DNA from: Desulfobacterales bacterium S5133MH16
GTDB taxonomy: Bacteria > Desulfobacterota > Desulfobacteria > Desulfobacterales > UBA11574
Length of the DNA stretch: 6,522 bases
NCBI GenBank assembly: GCA_001751005.1
Contig: MAXL01000095.1
Coordinates: 1 to 6,522, forward strand
Direction of reading: 5' to 3'
The translations under genes were made by a program, and so were the position numbers. Position 1 is the stretch's first letter; every line of letters begins with the position of its first letter. Under the pieces are notes generated by a model that had not been told where the DNA came from, did no database searches, and worked only from the letters and a program-made list of their open reading frames with translations. Positions 6,428 to 6,522 of the stretch are shown here, in pieces.

Positions 6428-6522
6428 ACGGTCTCGTAAAAAGTCCAACTTCTGCGTTGTGCTGCATTTCGTAATCATTCAACGTACGATAAGTACGCCT
6501 CATGATTACAAAATTTGCACGC
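6428..6522 (+). repeat. Right copy of the ~123-bp palindromic repeat element, cut by the window edge
   Basis: This copy starts with the 17-base terminal arm at 6428-6444, the exact reverse complement of 88-104, and continues with the 76 bases shared with the left copy. It runs off the window at the same internal point where the left copy still has 28 bases to go. The small central stem (6483-6487 with 6493-6497) is present. T6472, which differs from the left copy, restores a T-A pair in the longer stem, so this copy folds slightly better. Because the element occupies everything upstream of 6428, the promoter of the minus-strand operon must lie within or beyond it. Confidence 0.85.

Noticed and set aside
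1..6522. The repeats as a composite transposon or a CRISPR/att site
   Set aside because: There is no transposase or integrase gene in the window, the repeat is about 123 bp and palindromic, there are only two copies with no spacers, and no tRNA gene is present to serve as an attachment site.

Overview
The window holds seven protein genes in two operons that face each other. It begins and ends inside two copies of the same structured repeat. Moderate GC, TRAP transport, a group II PLP decarboxylase and a repeat style I associate with Desulfobacterales suggest a free-living, probably anaerobic member of the Desulfobacterota (former Deltaproteobacteria). That placement is inference from style, not from a marker gene.

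Positions 1-166 carry the truncated left repeat copy, a second fragment of its terminal arm, and the leader of the plus-strand operon. Positions 167-2956 encode a complete TRAP transporter in the order DctP (periplasmic binding protein), DctQ (small membrane subunit) and DctM (large membrane subunit). The genes overlap by 8 and 4 bases, so they are almost certainly co-transcribed and translationally coupled. The binding protein has Trp where most TRAP binding proteins carry the substrate carboxylate-binding Arg, so its ligand should not be assumed to be a C4-dicarboxylate.

Positions 2957-3073 are a short convergent intergenic gap with a small hairpin and a REP-like motif. Positions 6402 down to 3074 form the minus-strand operon, in transcription order: a cysteine-free carboxymuconolactone decarboxylase/AhpD-fold protein, a group II PLP-dependent decarboxylase, a secreted TraB/GumN-family protein and a calcineurin-like metallophosphoesterase. 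The last two are clearly more AT-rich where sampled and may have joined the operon later. Nothing in the sequence fixes a shared pathway for the four.

Positions 6403-6522 hold the second repeat copy, in the same orientation as the first (75 of 76 shared bases identical). Joining the visible parts gives a roughly 123-bp element with perfect 17-bp terminal inverted repeats that folds on itself. Each operon starts immediately inside one copy, so the two five-gene-scale units sit in a direct-repeat bracket of about 6.4 kb. I see no known defence system, CRISPR array, tRNA, rRNA or full transposase gene. The most unusual aspects are the repeat bracket and the uncharacterised four-gene minus-strand operon.
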